Positions 1 through 7,553 of a stretch of 34,179 nucleotides of DNA are shown here, one piece after another. The position numbers and the translations under genes were made by a program. The first letter of the stretch is position 1. Each line of letters starts with the position of its first letter. The notes beneath the pieces are model-generated. The model saw nothing but the letters and a program-made list of their open reading frames with translations. It made no database searches and was not told where the DNA came from. This stretch comes from Xanthomonas arboricola (lineage in GTDB: Bacteria > Pseudomonadota > Gammaproteobacteria > Xanthomonadales > Xanthomonadaceae): the NCBI RefSeq assembly GCF_003353015.1, contig NZ_QREM01000009.1:766976-801154 (forward strand), given 5' to 3'.

Positions 1-19
1 AGATGTGTATAAGAGACAG
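1..19 (+). other. Tn5/Nextera mosaic-end adapter remnant
   Basis: The first 19 bases are exactly AGATGTGTATAAGAGACAG, the transposase mosaic end used in Nextera libraries. It is not genomic. Any ORF starting here with the residues MCIRDS is translated adapter. True genomic sequence begins at about position 20. Confidence 0.97.
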
Positions 20-27
20 CCGCAGCC

Positions 28-125
28 TTGCACCTGGCAGCTGGCACCTCGCATGCCGCACCTGGCACCTGGCACCTCGCACGCCACCTCGCACCTCGCA
101 CGCCACGTCGCACGCTGCATGCCGC
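28..125. repeat. Degenerate CACCTGGCA/CACCTCGCA short repeats
   Basis: A run of imperfect 8-10 base units of the form CACCTGGCA, CACCTCGCA and CACGCCAC is repeated about ten times between the adapter and the receptor gene. It has no open frame of convincing quality and no CRISPR-like spacer structure. It looks like a low-complexity intergenic tandem array. Because it sits at a contig end, its true length is unknown. Confidence 0.6.
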
Positions 126-192
126 AGTCTGCGTCGCAACACCTACCCGCCGGGCCAGGCGCCCAAGCGAACACAACATGCTAAGATGCGTT

Positions 193-207
193 TGATAACC
201 ATTCCCA
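193..207 (+). promoter_or_regulatory. Probable Fur box upstream of TonB receptor
   Basis: TGATAACCATTCCCA matches the 7-1-7 Fur inverted repeat TGATAAT-N-ATTATCA at 11 of 14 positions. It ends about 10 bases before the receptor start codon, a position where bound Fur would block transcription or translation initiation. Iron-regulated siderophore receptors normally have such a site. No binding data are available, so this is a sequence-match prediction. Confidence 0.55.
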
Positions 208-217
208 TTAGTGACCA

Positions 218-2362
218 ATGCGCCCCACGCTCCTTGTCACCGCGCTCGCCGCTGCCCTGACTTCAACCGCGCCCTGCGCCTTCGCCCAACACCACCACAG
301 CACCTCGACCGCCGTCACCGAGCTGGACGGCGTCGACGTCGTCGGCCGTGCGCAGACGTTGTACAAATCCGACGATGCCGCAGTGGCCACACGTACCGAC
401 ACGCCGTTGGCGCTGGTGCCGCAGTCGGTGCAGGTGCTGCCGCGCGAACTGATCGACGACCAGGCCGCGCGCCAGATCACCGACCTGTATCGCAGCATCA
501 GCGGCATCAGTTTCTTCAGCTATGCCGGCGTCACCCTGCGCGGATTCCGCCAGGAAAACGTGCTGTACGACGGACTGCGCGGCGATCCGTATGCCGGCTT
601 CTCGGTGCCGCAGCTGTTCAACATCGAACGCGTGGAAGTGCTCAAGGGCCCGGCCGGCGCGTTGTACGGTGGCGGCGAACCCGGTGGCGTCATCAATTAC
701 GTCACCCGCAAGCCCGGCCATCAGGCCGCGCGTCGGGTGGAGCTGCAGGTGGGCAACCAATCCTTCGGAGCCGCCTCGTTCGAGGCCACCGGGCCGGCAC
801 GCGACGACGGGCGCGTTCGCTACCGCATCGGCGCCTATGCCGATGGCGAGGATGGCTTTCGCCGCAACACCGATAGCCAGAGCCAGATCGGCGATGCGTC
901 GGTGGCGTTCGATATCGGCCAGACCGGCGAACTCACCTTGCAGTACACCGACATCACCCAGAACCTGGGCGGCAATCGCCTGCGCGGCGTTCCGGTGGAT
1001 GACGACGGCAACTTCCTCACCGACCGACGCTGGAACCACAACGAACCCACCGATTTCCTCGACATGCGCGCCAAGGTCGCATTCGCGCAGTACCGCTTTG
1101 CGCCGTCGAATGCGTGGGACGTGGACATGGCGCTACGCTGGTTCAAGAACGACGAGCATCAGATCTATCACGAGCCGATGGGCCTGATCGACCGCGATCG
1201 CGACGGCACCGCCGAATGGATGACGCGGCAGCTGCGCAATCAGTTCCGCGACAACGATGCGATCTCCAGCAACGTCAACGCGGTGTTCCGTACCCGCATC
1301 GGCGCGATCGAGCACAAGCTGCTGATGGGCGCGGACTACTACCGGCTGGATGCGGATTTCCGCGCGCAGACCGCCAATACCGCCGACACCGGGCGCACAC
1401 GCGGGCCAGTGCCGGGCATCGACCTGTTCAACCCGGTGTACGGCCGCAGCGGTTTCTACGACTACGGGCTGGATCGACTGCCCTGGCGCGCCACCAGCAC
1501 CCGCAGCCAGCGCTACGGCGCGTATCTGCAGGACGAACTCACGTTGACGCCGCGCTGGTTTGCGATGGCCGGACTGCGTTGGGACGGCTTCAAGGACGAC
1601 AACCGCCTGAACGGCTCGCGCGTCACCGGCAACGATCTCAGCTGGCGCGTGGGCAGCACCTTCGTGCTGCGCGACGGTGTCAACGCATACGCCAGTTATG
1701 CCAGCGGCTTCCTGCCGCAGGACGCGGCCAACCAGGACAGCAGCGTCGGCGGGCCGTTCGATCCCGAGCGCAGCACGCAGTGGGAAGTGGGCATGAAGAC
1801 CGCGCTCAACGATGGCGGGCTGACGCTCAACACCGCGCTGTATCGCATCGAACGCAGCAACATCGTGCAGGCCGACGGCAGCATCGTTGCCGGCGTCAAT
1901 CAACTCGCAGCGCTCGGCCTGGTGCGCAGCGAAGGCCTGGAAGTGGATCTGCTGGCCGACCTCACCGAGCGTTGGGTGCTCAACCTGACTTACGCCTACA
2001 ACGATGCACGCGTACTCGATGCCGGCACCAACGGCATCACCAATGCCTCCGGCGACCGCTTCGCCAATGCACCGCGCAACACCTTCGGTCTGTGGACACG
2101 CTACGACCTGCCGGCCTGGAACTCGGCAATCGCCTTCGGTGCCGACTACGTGGGCGAGCGGGTCAGCCTGGAAGGTCAGCGCGTCAAGCCGTACGCCATC
2201 TTCGACATCAGCTGGCAGACGCAGTGGGATGCCTGGAAACTGCAGGTCAACGTCAAGAACCTGTTCGACAAGGTCTATGCCGCCAGCGGGTTCACCGAGC
2301 GCACCGGCCACTTCCCCGGCGAGCCGCGTCGCATCTACGCGCAGCTGGCCTACAGCTTTTAA
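218..2362 (+). CDS. TonB-dependent siderophore receptor
   Basis: Outer-membrane receptor that would import a ferric siderophore using TonB energy. The 714-residue product starts with a signal peptide (MRPTLLVTALAAAL... ending CAFAQ). A short His/Ser/Thr-rich linker (HHHSTST) and a plug domain follow (about residues 40-165, with the typical VQVLPRELIDDQ and VEVLKGPAGALYGGGEPGG segments). The C-terminal 22-strand barrel ends in aromatic Phe (LAYSF), as expected for recognition by BamA. Length and motifs fit the ferrichrome/pyoverdine-type siderophore receptor family (TIGR01783-like), but the ligand cannot be read from sequence. The ATG at 218 is chosen because it gives a complete signal peptide; it has only a weak Shine-Dalgarno and lies directly after a probable Fur box. 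No adjacent siderophore biosynthesis genes are seen. Confidence 0.93.
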   Translation: MRPTLLVTALAAALTSTAPCAFAQHHHSTSTAVTELDGVDVVGRAQTLYKSDDAAVATRTDTPLALVPQSVQVLPRELIDDQAARQITDLYRSISGISFFSYAGVTLRGFRQENVLYDGLRGDPYAGFSVPQLFNIERVEVLKGPAGALYGGGEPGGVINYVTRKPGHQAARRVELQVGNQSFGAASFEATGPARDDGRVRYRIGAYADGEDGFRRNTDSQSQIGDASVAFDIGQTGELTLQYTDITQNLGGNRLRGVPVDDDGNFLTDRRWNHNEPTDFLDMRAKVAFAQYRFAPSNAWDVDMALRWFKNDEHQIYHEPMGLIDRDRDGTAEWMTRQLRNQFRDNDAISSNVNAVFRTRIGAIEHKLLMGADYYRLDADFRAQTANTADTGRTRGPVPGIDLFNPVYGRSGFYDYGLDRLPWRATSTRSQRYGAYLQDELTLTPRWFAMAGLRWDGFKDDNRLNGSRVTGNDLSWRVGSTFVLRDGVNAYASYASGFLPQDAANQDSSVGGPFDPERSTQWEVGMKTALNDGGLTLNTALYRIERSNIVQADGSIVAGVNQLAALGLVRSEGLEVDLLADLTERWVLNLTYAYNDARVLDAGTNGITNASGDRFANAPRNTFGLWTRYDLPAWNSAIAFGADYVGERVSLEGQRVKPYAIFDISWQTQWDAWKLQVNVKNLFDKVYAASGFTERTGHFPGEPRRIYAQLAYSF

Positions 2363-2620
2363 GCGGGGCAAGTTTCAGGCGTGGCGAGCGGGCGCCTGCC
2401 CAGGTCCGGCCCGCCGCTGCACGCGTGACGATGGCCGGCCACACCGGCCACCGCATGCATGGTTGCGGCCCCGGCCACGGGGGCGCAATGAACCTGCGCA
2501 GAATCGGGCCGGTCGTCATCGGCCAGACCTTAACGTCCGGTGGGACACACTAGAGACCGTCGCGATCAGGAACCTGGTTCCTCCACGATCGCCCCTCTCC
2601 CCCCACTGACCGGAATCCGC

Positions 2621-3673
2621 ATGCCTCAGCTTGCCCGCTCCGTTGCCGCCCTGTTGCCCCTGCTCGTCGCGACTGCCTGCTCGGCAGCGCCGCCCGCCAA
2701 GTCCGGTCCACCGGATGCGCCGGTCGCGGCCTGCACCGCCAAGGTACGCCCCGGGCAGGACCTGCAGAAAGCCATCGACAAACTCCCGCAAGGCGATACG
2801 CGCGCGGTGTTGTGCCTGGAAAAAGGCGAATTCCCGCTCAATGGCCTGGTTTCGATCCACCGCGGCAACCTCACCCTGCGTGGCACGGGCCCGACCACCG
2901 TGCTGCGCATGGCCGATGGCGTGCAGCAACCGGTGCTGGTGGTCGGCGACTACGAAAACCAGCAGCCCACCGGCGTGATCCGCAACGTCAGCATCGAGGA
3001 CATGCAGATCGTCGCCAGCACCGGCGACAAGGAGTTCATGCCCGAGCGTCCGTACCTGAGCAATAGCGCCGTGGTCGTGCGTTCCGGCCAGGGGATTCGC
3101 CTGGCCGGTCTGCAGGTCAACAAGTGCCGCAGCGCCTGCCTGCTGAGCGAGTACGACACGCGCGAGATCACCATCGAGAACAACGACGTCTCCGGCGCCA
3201 TCTGGGACGGCGTGTCGTTCAATCGCACCGCCAAGGTCACCATGGCCAACAACTACATCCACGACAACGTGGCCGCAGGCCTGACCACCGAGCATCTGGA
3301 AGACAGCGAGATCCGCAACAACCGCTTCGAGCGCAACGGTAGCCAGGGCATCTACCTGTCCGATGCGCGCCGCAACCGCTTCAGCAACAACCAGTTCGAC
3401 GGCAACAAGGTCGCAGGCCTGTTCCTGGCCTGCGCCATCCGCTATCGCACGCCGGAAATCCTGTGCTGGGACAACAGCATGAGCCAGGACAACGTGTTCG
3501 AGAACAACCGTTTCTCCAACACGCCGTTCACCTACACCATCGGCGTGGACCGTGCCGCCAACTGCAGCGCGGCCGACTTCAAGCCGAACCTGTGGCGCAA
3601 CAACCAGGCCGACGTGGCCGGCGTGGATATCGAGCCGCAGCGCTACGGTTACTGCGTGCGCCACGAGCAATAA
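2621..3673 (+). CDS. Secreted right-handed beta-helix protein (probable lipoprotein)
   Basis: Predicted exported protein of 350 residues. The start at 2621 gives MPQLARSVAALLPLLVATAC, a lipoprotein-like signal with Cys at residue 20 (the -3 residue is Ala, so the lipobox is imperfect). The frame is open further upstream to 2540, but that extension would bury the signal peptide. From about residue 45 the protein has parallel beta-helix (PbH1/NosD-like) character: recurrent short rungs such as ITIENNDVSG, VTMANNYIHDN, SEIRNNRFERN and NRFSNNQFDGN. Several Cys residues (CRSAC, LACA, EILCW, ANCSA, YGYC) may form disulfides. Such folds occur in polysaccharide lyases and in periplasmic or surface proteins. 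No catalytic signature is recognised, so the activity is unknown. It converges with asnB across a hairpin terminator. Confidence 0.82.
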   Translation: MPQLARSVAALLPLLVATACSAAPPAKSGPPDAPVAACTAKVRPGQDLQKAIDKLPQGDTRAVLCLEKGEFPLNGLVSIHRGNLTLRGTGPTTVLRMADGVQQPVLVVGDYENQQPTGVIRNVSIEDMQIVASTGDKEFMPERPYLSNSAVVVRSGQGIRLAGLQVNKCRSACLLSEYDTREITIENNDVSGAIWDGVSFNRTAKVTMANNYIHDNVAAGLTTEHLEDSEIRNNRFERNGSQGIYLSDARRNRFSNNQFDGNKVAGLFLACAIRYRTPEILCWDNSMSQDNVFENNRFSNTPFTYTIGVDRAANCSAADFKPNLWRNNQADVAGVDIEPQRYGYCVRHEQ

Positions 3674-3688
3674 GCACGGGCGATACGA

Positions 3689-3717
3689 CAGCGGCCGGCC
3701 GCGCAAGCCGGCCGCTG
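3689..3717. terminator. Bidirectional hairpin terminator between beta-helix gene and asnB
   Basis: The 11-bp perfect stem CAGCGGCCGGC / GCCGGCCGCTG has a 7-base loop and is followed by TTCC on the + strand. It lies between two convergent stop codons (3673 and 3733) and can serve both. The U-tract is poor, so termination efficiency is uncertain. Confidence 0.6.
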
Positions 3718-3732
3718 TTCCTGCACTGTGCG

Positions 3733-5427
3733 TTACGAGGCCAGTGCCTGTTCGTGCACGCCGGCGATCGCACGACCCGACGGGTCGGCCATCGCCGCGA
3801 AACTGGCGTCCCAGGCAATCGCGGTCGGCGACGAACAGGCGATCGACTTGCCGCCCGGCACCGTCTCCGCAGCCGCCTGGCTGGGGAAGAACTGTTCGAA
3901 CAGGCTGCGATAGAAATATGCTTCCTTGGTCTGTGGCGGATTGACCGGGAAACGCCGGTCGGCCGCGGCCAGCTCGCGGTCGCTCACCTGCGCGGCGGCA
4001 TGCGCCTTGAGCCCGTCGATCCAGCCATAGCCCACGCCATCGCTGAACTGCTCCTTCTGCCGCCACAGGATGGATTCGGGCAGGTAGCCGGCAAAGGCTT
4101 CGCGCAGCACGCCCTTTTCCATGCGCGTGGCGCCCGTGCTGTTCCTGTCGATCATCTTGAAGCTGGCGTCCATGCGCATGGCCACGTCCAGGAACTCGCG
4201 ATCCAGGAACGGCACGCGCGGTTCCACGCCCCAGGCCATCATCGATTTGTTGGCGCGCAGGCAATCGTAGTTGTTGAGCGCATCCAGCTTGCGGACCAGT
4301 TCCTCGTGGAATTCGCGCGCGTTCGGTGCCTTGTGGAAATACAGATAGCCGCCGAAAATTTCGTCGCTGCCTTCGCCGGAGAGCACCATCTTGACGCCCA
4401 TCGCCTTGATGCGGCGCGCCAGCAGGAACATCGGCGTGGAGGCGCGAATGGTGGTGACGTCGTAGGTCTCGATGTGGCGGATCACCTCGGGCAGCGCATC
4501 CAGGCCTTCTTCGAAGCTGTACTCAAACCCATGGTGCACGGTGCCCAACGCCGCGGCGGCCACCTCGGCAGCGGCCAGGTCGGGCGAGCCCTTCAAGCCG
4601 ATCGCGAACGAATGCAGGCGCGGCCACCAGGCTTCGGTGGTGTCGTTCTCTTCGATGCGATGGCGCGCGTAGCGTGCGGCGACCGCGGCGACCAGCGACG
4701 AATCCAGCCCGCCGGACAGCAGTACGCCATACGGCACATCGGTCATCAATTGACGATGCACCGCGCGCTCGAAGGCCTCGCGCAGTTCCTGCAACTGCAC
4801 CTGCACGCCCTCCACCTCGGCGTACTCGCGCCAGGCACGCTCGTAATAGCGACTCAGTGCGCCGGTGGCGCTGTCGTACCAGTGACCCGGCGGGAACTGC
4901 GCCGCATCGGCGCAATCGTCCACCAGCGATTTCAGTTCCGAGGCCACACGTAGCCGGCCTTCGCGATCGTGACCCCAGTACAGCGGCACCACGCCGATCG
5001 GATCGCGCGCGATGATCACCCGCCCTGCTGCCTTGTCCCATAGCGCGAACGCGAAGATGCCGTTGAGGCGGTTGAGATAGGAGGCCGGCGCGTCCTCGCG
5101 ATACAGCGCGTTGATCACCTCGCAGTCGGAGCCGGTCTGGAAGGCGTACGGCTGCACCAGCTCCTGCTTGAGCTCGCGATGGTTGTAGATCTCGCCGTTC
5201 ACCGCCAGCGCGAGTTCGCCATCTTCGGACAACAGGGGCTGCGAGCCGCCGGCCGGGTCGACGATGGCCAGGCGCTCGTGCACCAGGATCGCACCGGTGT
5301 CGACATACACACCGCTCCAGTCGGGTCCGCGATGGCGCTGCCGCTGCGAACATTCCAGTGCCTGCCGGCGCAATGCCTGCAGATCGTCAGCGGGTTGCAG
5401 GCCGAAAATACCGAAGATGGAACACAT
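3733..5427 (-). CDS. asnB: Asparagine synthase (glutamine-hydrolysing), class B
   Basis: Makes asparagine from aspartate, ATP and glutamine in the cytoplasm. The 564-residue protein begins MCSIFGIFG. The Cys after the initiator Met is the glutaminase nucleophile exposed by Met removal, which fixes the start at 5427. RHRGPDWSG (about 31-39) and NGEIYNH (about 78-84) are glutamine amidotransferase class II motifs. The synthetase domain carries the PP-loop SGGLDSS (about 238-244) and SGEGSDEIFGGY, and shows EPRVPFLD. A good Shine-Dalgarno (AGGAG) sits 8 bases upstream. The gene is last in the minus-strand series after dapE. A Leu-free, Asn-rich leader is not the case here: the leader at 5650-5552 holds seven Asn codons and a terminator precedes the gene, so expression is probably attenuated by asparaginyl-tRNA availability. 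Confidence 0.97.
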   Translation of the reverse strand: MCSIFGIFGLQPADDLQALRRQALECSQRQRHRGPDWSGVYVDTGAILVHERLAIVDPAGGSQPLLSEDGELALAVNGEIYNHRELKQELVQPYAFQTGSDCEVINALYREDAPASYLNRLNGIFAFALWDKAAGRVIIARDPIGVVPLYWGHDREGRLRVASELKSLVDDCADAAQFPPGHWYDSATGALSRYYERAWREYAEVEGVQVQLQELREAFERAVHRQLMTDVPYGVLLSGGLDSSLVAAVAARYARHRIEENDTTEAWWPRLHSFAIGLKGSPDLAAAEVAAAALGTVHHGFEYSFEEGLDALPEVIRHIETYDVTTIRASTPMFLLARRIKAMGVKMVLSGEGSDEIFGGYLYFHKAPNAREFHEELVRKLDALNNYDCLRANKSMMAWGVEPRVPFLDREFLDVAMRMDASFKMIDRNSTGATRMEKGVLREAFAGYLPESILWRQKEQFSDGVGYGWIDGLKAHAAAQVSDRELAAADRRFPVNPPQTKEAYFYRSLFEQFFPSQAAAETVPGGKSIACSSPTAIAWDASFAAMADPSGRAIAGVHEQALAS

Positions 5428-5500
5428 GGAAACACTCCTGGATGAAACTGCGGGGGTTAGTGGCCGGTGGACAGCGTGCTGCAGGGAAATGACACCCATA

Positions 5501-5530
5501 AAAAAACCCGCATCGGCCGATGCGGGTTTT
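5501..5530 (-). terminator. asnB attenuator terminator
   Basis: On the minus strand a perfect 20-base palindrome, CCCGCATCGGCCGATGCGGG, is flanked by A-tract before and T6 after: a classic Rho-independent terminator with a very tight loop. It lies between the stop codon of the Asn-rich leader (5552) and the asnB start (5427). Its 5' arm (5527-5517) can instead pair with an identical copy of the 3' arm inside the leader, the expected design of an attenuator. Confidence 0.88.
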
Positions 5531-5551
5531 CTGATTCCTGGGCGTTTGGGG

Positions 5552-5650
5552 TTACTTCGCCTGGTCGCAGACCCGCATCGGCCGCGCACGATTATTCGCG
5601 CGCAGCGTGTTGCGGTTGGCGTTATTGACGTTGGCGAGGCAGATGACCAT
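5552..5650 (-). CDS. Asparagine-rich leader peptide of asnB
   Basis: Short ORF of 32 codons upstream of the asnB terminator. It encodes M-V-I-C-L-A-N-V-N-N-A-N-R-N, then T-L-R-A-N-N-R-A-R-P, with Asn codons at positions 7, 9, 10, 12, 14, 19 and 20, and stops with TAA at 5552. Seven Asn in 32 residues in front of an asparagine synthetase is the signature of a leader whose translation measures charged tRNA-Asn. No clear Shine-Dalgarno precedes the ATG. A TTGCGC-17-TAGCGT pair would place transcription start almost at the ATG, so it may be translated leaderless; this promoter is weak evidence. The same frame is open upstream into the dapE end, so the start is likely but not certain. Confidence 0.8.
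   Translation of the reverse strand: MVICLANVNNANRNTLRANNRARPMRVCDQAK
5571..5583 (-). promoter_or_regulatory. Antiterminator segment within the asnB leader
   Basis: The minus-strand segment GGCCGATGCGGGT, inside the last third of the leader ORF, is perfectly complementary over 13 bases to the start of the terminator palindrome (5527-5515). Pairing there would prevent the terminator from forming. A ribosome stalled at the early Asn codons leaves this segment free (asnB on). A ribosome moving through to the stop masks it (asnB off). Confidence 0.75.
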
Positions 5651-5722
5651 GCAGCCGACGCTAACCGTTCGTTTTCGCTGGCGCAACTGTTTCAGCGGCA
5701 ACGACGACGGCGCGGCGCCCGC

Positions 5723-6853
5723 TCAGCCGATCAACAAGCGCTCGACAAGCGTGCGATACAGCGACGGCAGCGCCTCCAGGTCGGCCACGCGCACATGCTC
5801 GTCCACTTGGTGGATCGATGCGTTGACCGGGCCGACTTCGATGCACTGCGCGCCCAGCGGGGCGATGAAGCGCGCATCGGAGGTGCCGCCGCCGGTACTC
5901 TCCTCCGGTGGTGCCCCGGCAAACTGGCCCAGCACCTCGCGCGCGACACTGCGCAGGCGCCCCTCCGGCGTATAGAACGGCTCGCCGCTGCGGTGCCAGC
6001 GCACCGTGCAATCCAGTGCATGGCGCTCCAGCACTGCGGTGATTTCCGCCTCCAGCCGCGGCGCATCCCACAATGGGGTGTAGCGCAGATTGAAGGCGAC
6101 CTGCAGCTCGCCGGGAATCACGTTGTTGGCGCCGGTGCCGGCGTGGATGTTGGAAATCTGCAGGCTGGTCGGCGGGAAACTCTCGAAGCCCGCGTCCCAC
6201 TGCCGTGCCACCAGCTCGGCCAATGCCGGCGCTGCCAGATGGATCGGGTTGCGTGCCTTGTGCGGATACGCCACGTGCCCCTGCACGCCGTTGACGACCA
6301 GCGTGCCGGACAGGCTGCCGCGACGGCCCACGCGCAGCAGGTCGCCCAGCCGCTCGGTGGAAGACGGCTCGCCGGTGATGCACCAGTCGATCTGCTGGCC
6401 ACGCTCGGCGAACAGCCGTGCCACATGCCGCACACCGTCGATGGCATCGCCTTCTTCGTCACTGGTCAGCAGCACCGCGAGCGTGCCTGGGTGCTGCGGA
6501 TGGGCCGCGACGAACTGCTCGGCCGCCACCACGAACGCAGCCACGCTGCCCTTCATGTCGGCCGCGCCGCGCCCGTACAGCACGCCATCACGGATCTGCG
6601 GATCGAACGGATCGCTGCTCCACGCCTCGCGCGGGCCGGGCGGCACCACATCGGTATGCCCGAGCAGCACCAGCACCGGCGCGCCGCTACCGTGGGTGGC
6701 CCATAGATTGTCCACCTCGCCCAGGCGCAGATGTTCGATGGCAAAGCCGGCGCGTGCCAGCCGCTGCGCGATCAAGTCCTGGCAGCCGGCATCGTCCGGC
6801 GTCACCGACGGGCGGGCGATCAGTTCACAGGTGAGGTCAACAACGTCGGACAT
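5723..6853 (-). CDS. dapE: Succinyl-diaminopimelate desuccinylase
   Basis: Hydrolyses N-succinyl-LL-2,6-diaminopimelate to LL-DAP and succinate, for lysine and peptidoglycan synthesis; a cytoplasmic dinuclear zinc enzyme. The 376-residue protein has the M20 peptidase motifs: [10 protein letters not shown] (zinc ligand His66, with Asp68), GRGAADMKG (bridging Asp99), TSDEEGD (catalytic Glu133 and Glu134), GEPSST, and the C-terminal NASIHQVDE zinc His. [11 protein letters not shown] is the substrate-binding region typical of DapE. Length equals the usual family length. It follows the ArsC-like gene by 44 bases, and dapD lies two genes upstream, so the DAP steps are probably co-transcribed. Confidence 0.97.
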   Translation of the reverse strand: MSDVVDLTCELIARPSVTPDDAGCQDLIAQRLARAGFAIEHLRLGEVDNLWATHGSGAPVLVLLGHTDVVPPGPREAWSSDPFDPQIRDGVLYGRGAADMKGSVAAFVVAAEQFVAAHPQHPGTLAVLLTSDEEGDAIDGVRHVARLFAERGQQIDWCITGEPSSTERLGDLLRVGRRGSLSGTLVVNGVQGHVAYPHKARNPIHLAAPALAELVARQWDAGFESFPPTSLQISNIHAGTGANNVIPGELQVAFNLRYTPLWDAPRLEAEITAVLERHALDCTVRWHRSGEPFYTPEGRLRSVAREVLGQFAGAPPEESTGGGTSDARFIAPLGAQCIEVGPVNASIHQVDEHVRVADLEALPSLYRTLVERLLIG

Positions 6854-6897
6854 GGTCGGGGATCACGGTAGAGGTGGAGAGCTGCGGCGCGACAGAC

Positions 6898-7254
6898 TCA
6901 CGCAACGCCGAAGCGCTGCTTGAAGCCGTTGTCCGAAAATCCCTGGCTGAGCTGGCCATCGTCGGTGACGACGACCGGGCGACGGATCAGCTGCGGGTAT
7001 TCGCGCAACACCAATTTCCATTCGGCCTCGGACCCCGGCGTTTTCTTGTTGTCCGGCAATTGCCGCCAGGTGGTCGAGGATTTGTTGATCAGCGCATCGA
7101 AGCCGCCGGCCTTGTCGGCCCACTCGACGAGGGTTTCGGGCTCGGGTTTATGTTCGCGGTAATCCACGAAGGTGTAGGCAACGCCGAAGCGGTCCAGCCA
7201 TTTCGTCGCCTTCTTGCAGGTGTCGCAGTTTTTGAGTCCGTAGAGCGTGGTCAT
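6898..7254 (-). CDS. ArsC/Spx-family thioredoxin-fold protein (YffB-like)
   Basis: A 118-residue protein of the arsenate reductase-like Spx/MgsR/YffB family. It begins MTTLYGLKNCDTCKKA, with a CxxC pair (Cys10, Cys13) at the N-terminus of a thioredoxin fold. The RRPVVVTDDG segment and the C-terminal GFSDNGFKQRF are family traits. Members related to YffB are often found beside dapE, as here. Whether it acts as an arsenate reductase or only in glutathione-linked redox chemistry cannot be read from sequence. It lies between dapD and dapE on the minus strand, probably in the same transcript as dapE. Confidence 0.88.
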   Translation of the reverse strand: MTTLYGLKNCDTCKKATKWLDRFGVAYTFVDYREHKPEPETLVEWADKAGGFDALINKSSTTWRQLPDNKKTPGSEAEWKLVLREYPQLIRRPVVVTDDGQLSQGFSDNGFKQRFGVA

Positions 7255-7285
7255 GCGAAATATCCAAGGAATTCATTATGCAAAG

Positions 7286-7500
7286 CCCCTCTCCCCTCGG
7301 GAGAGGGGTTGGGGTGAGGGTACGCGCGAGGCCTCGTGTACCAACGAGCGCTAGCGCTTCGCCCGCACCCTCATCCGGCGCTACGCGCCACCTTCTCCCG
7401 GTGGGAGAAGGAATTCATCCACCAACCCGATCGAGCATTCAGTTACGCCAGCCCTGCGCATCCGGCGCTGCGCGCTACCTGCTACCGGCGGGAAAAGGAA
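7286..7500. repeat. Intergenic palindromic repeat cluster (CCCTCTCCC / GGGAGAGGG type)
   Basis: The gap between dapD and the ArsC-like gene holds several related hairpins: CCCCTCTCCC-CTC-GGGAGAGGGG (7286-7308) followed by TTGGGGTGAGGG, then CACCCTCATCCGGCGCTACGCGCC and TTCTCCC-GGT-GGGAGAA (about 7366-7411), and a decayed second copy, GCATCCGGCGCTGCGCGC to GGCGGGAAAAGG (about 7458-7499). These resemble dispersed intergenic repeats common in xanthomonads. No coding gene is supported in the roughly 300-base gap. Confidence 0.7.
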
Positions 7501-7553
7501 CATCTCCAGCGGTCGGTCTGTGAGTGCAGCAACGCAGCTACGCGCATTGACCC

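Noticed and set aside
28..125. Possible CRISPR array in the initial repeat region
   Set aside because: Units are only 8-10 bases, imperfect and without unique spacers; no cas genes are nearby.
3..260. ORF beginning with MCIRDSR
   Set aside because: Its start is translated Nextera adapter and the rest is the low-complexity repeat; not a gene.
7278..7523. Small ORFs in the gap between the ArsC-like gene and dapD
   Set aside because: The sequence is dominated by intergenic palindromic repeats; no Shine-Dalgarno or recognisable protein.
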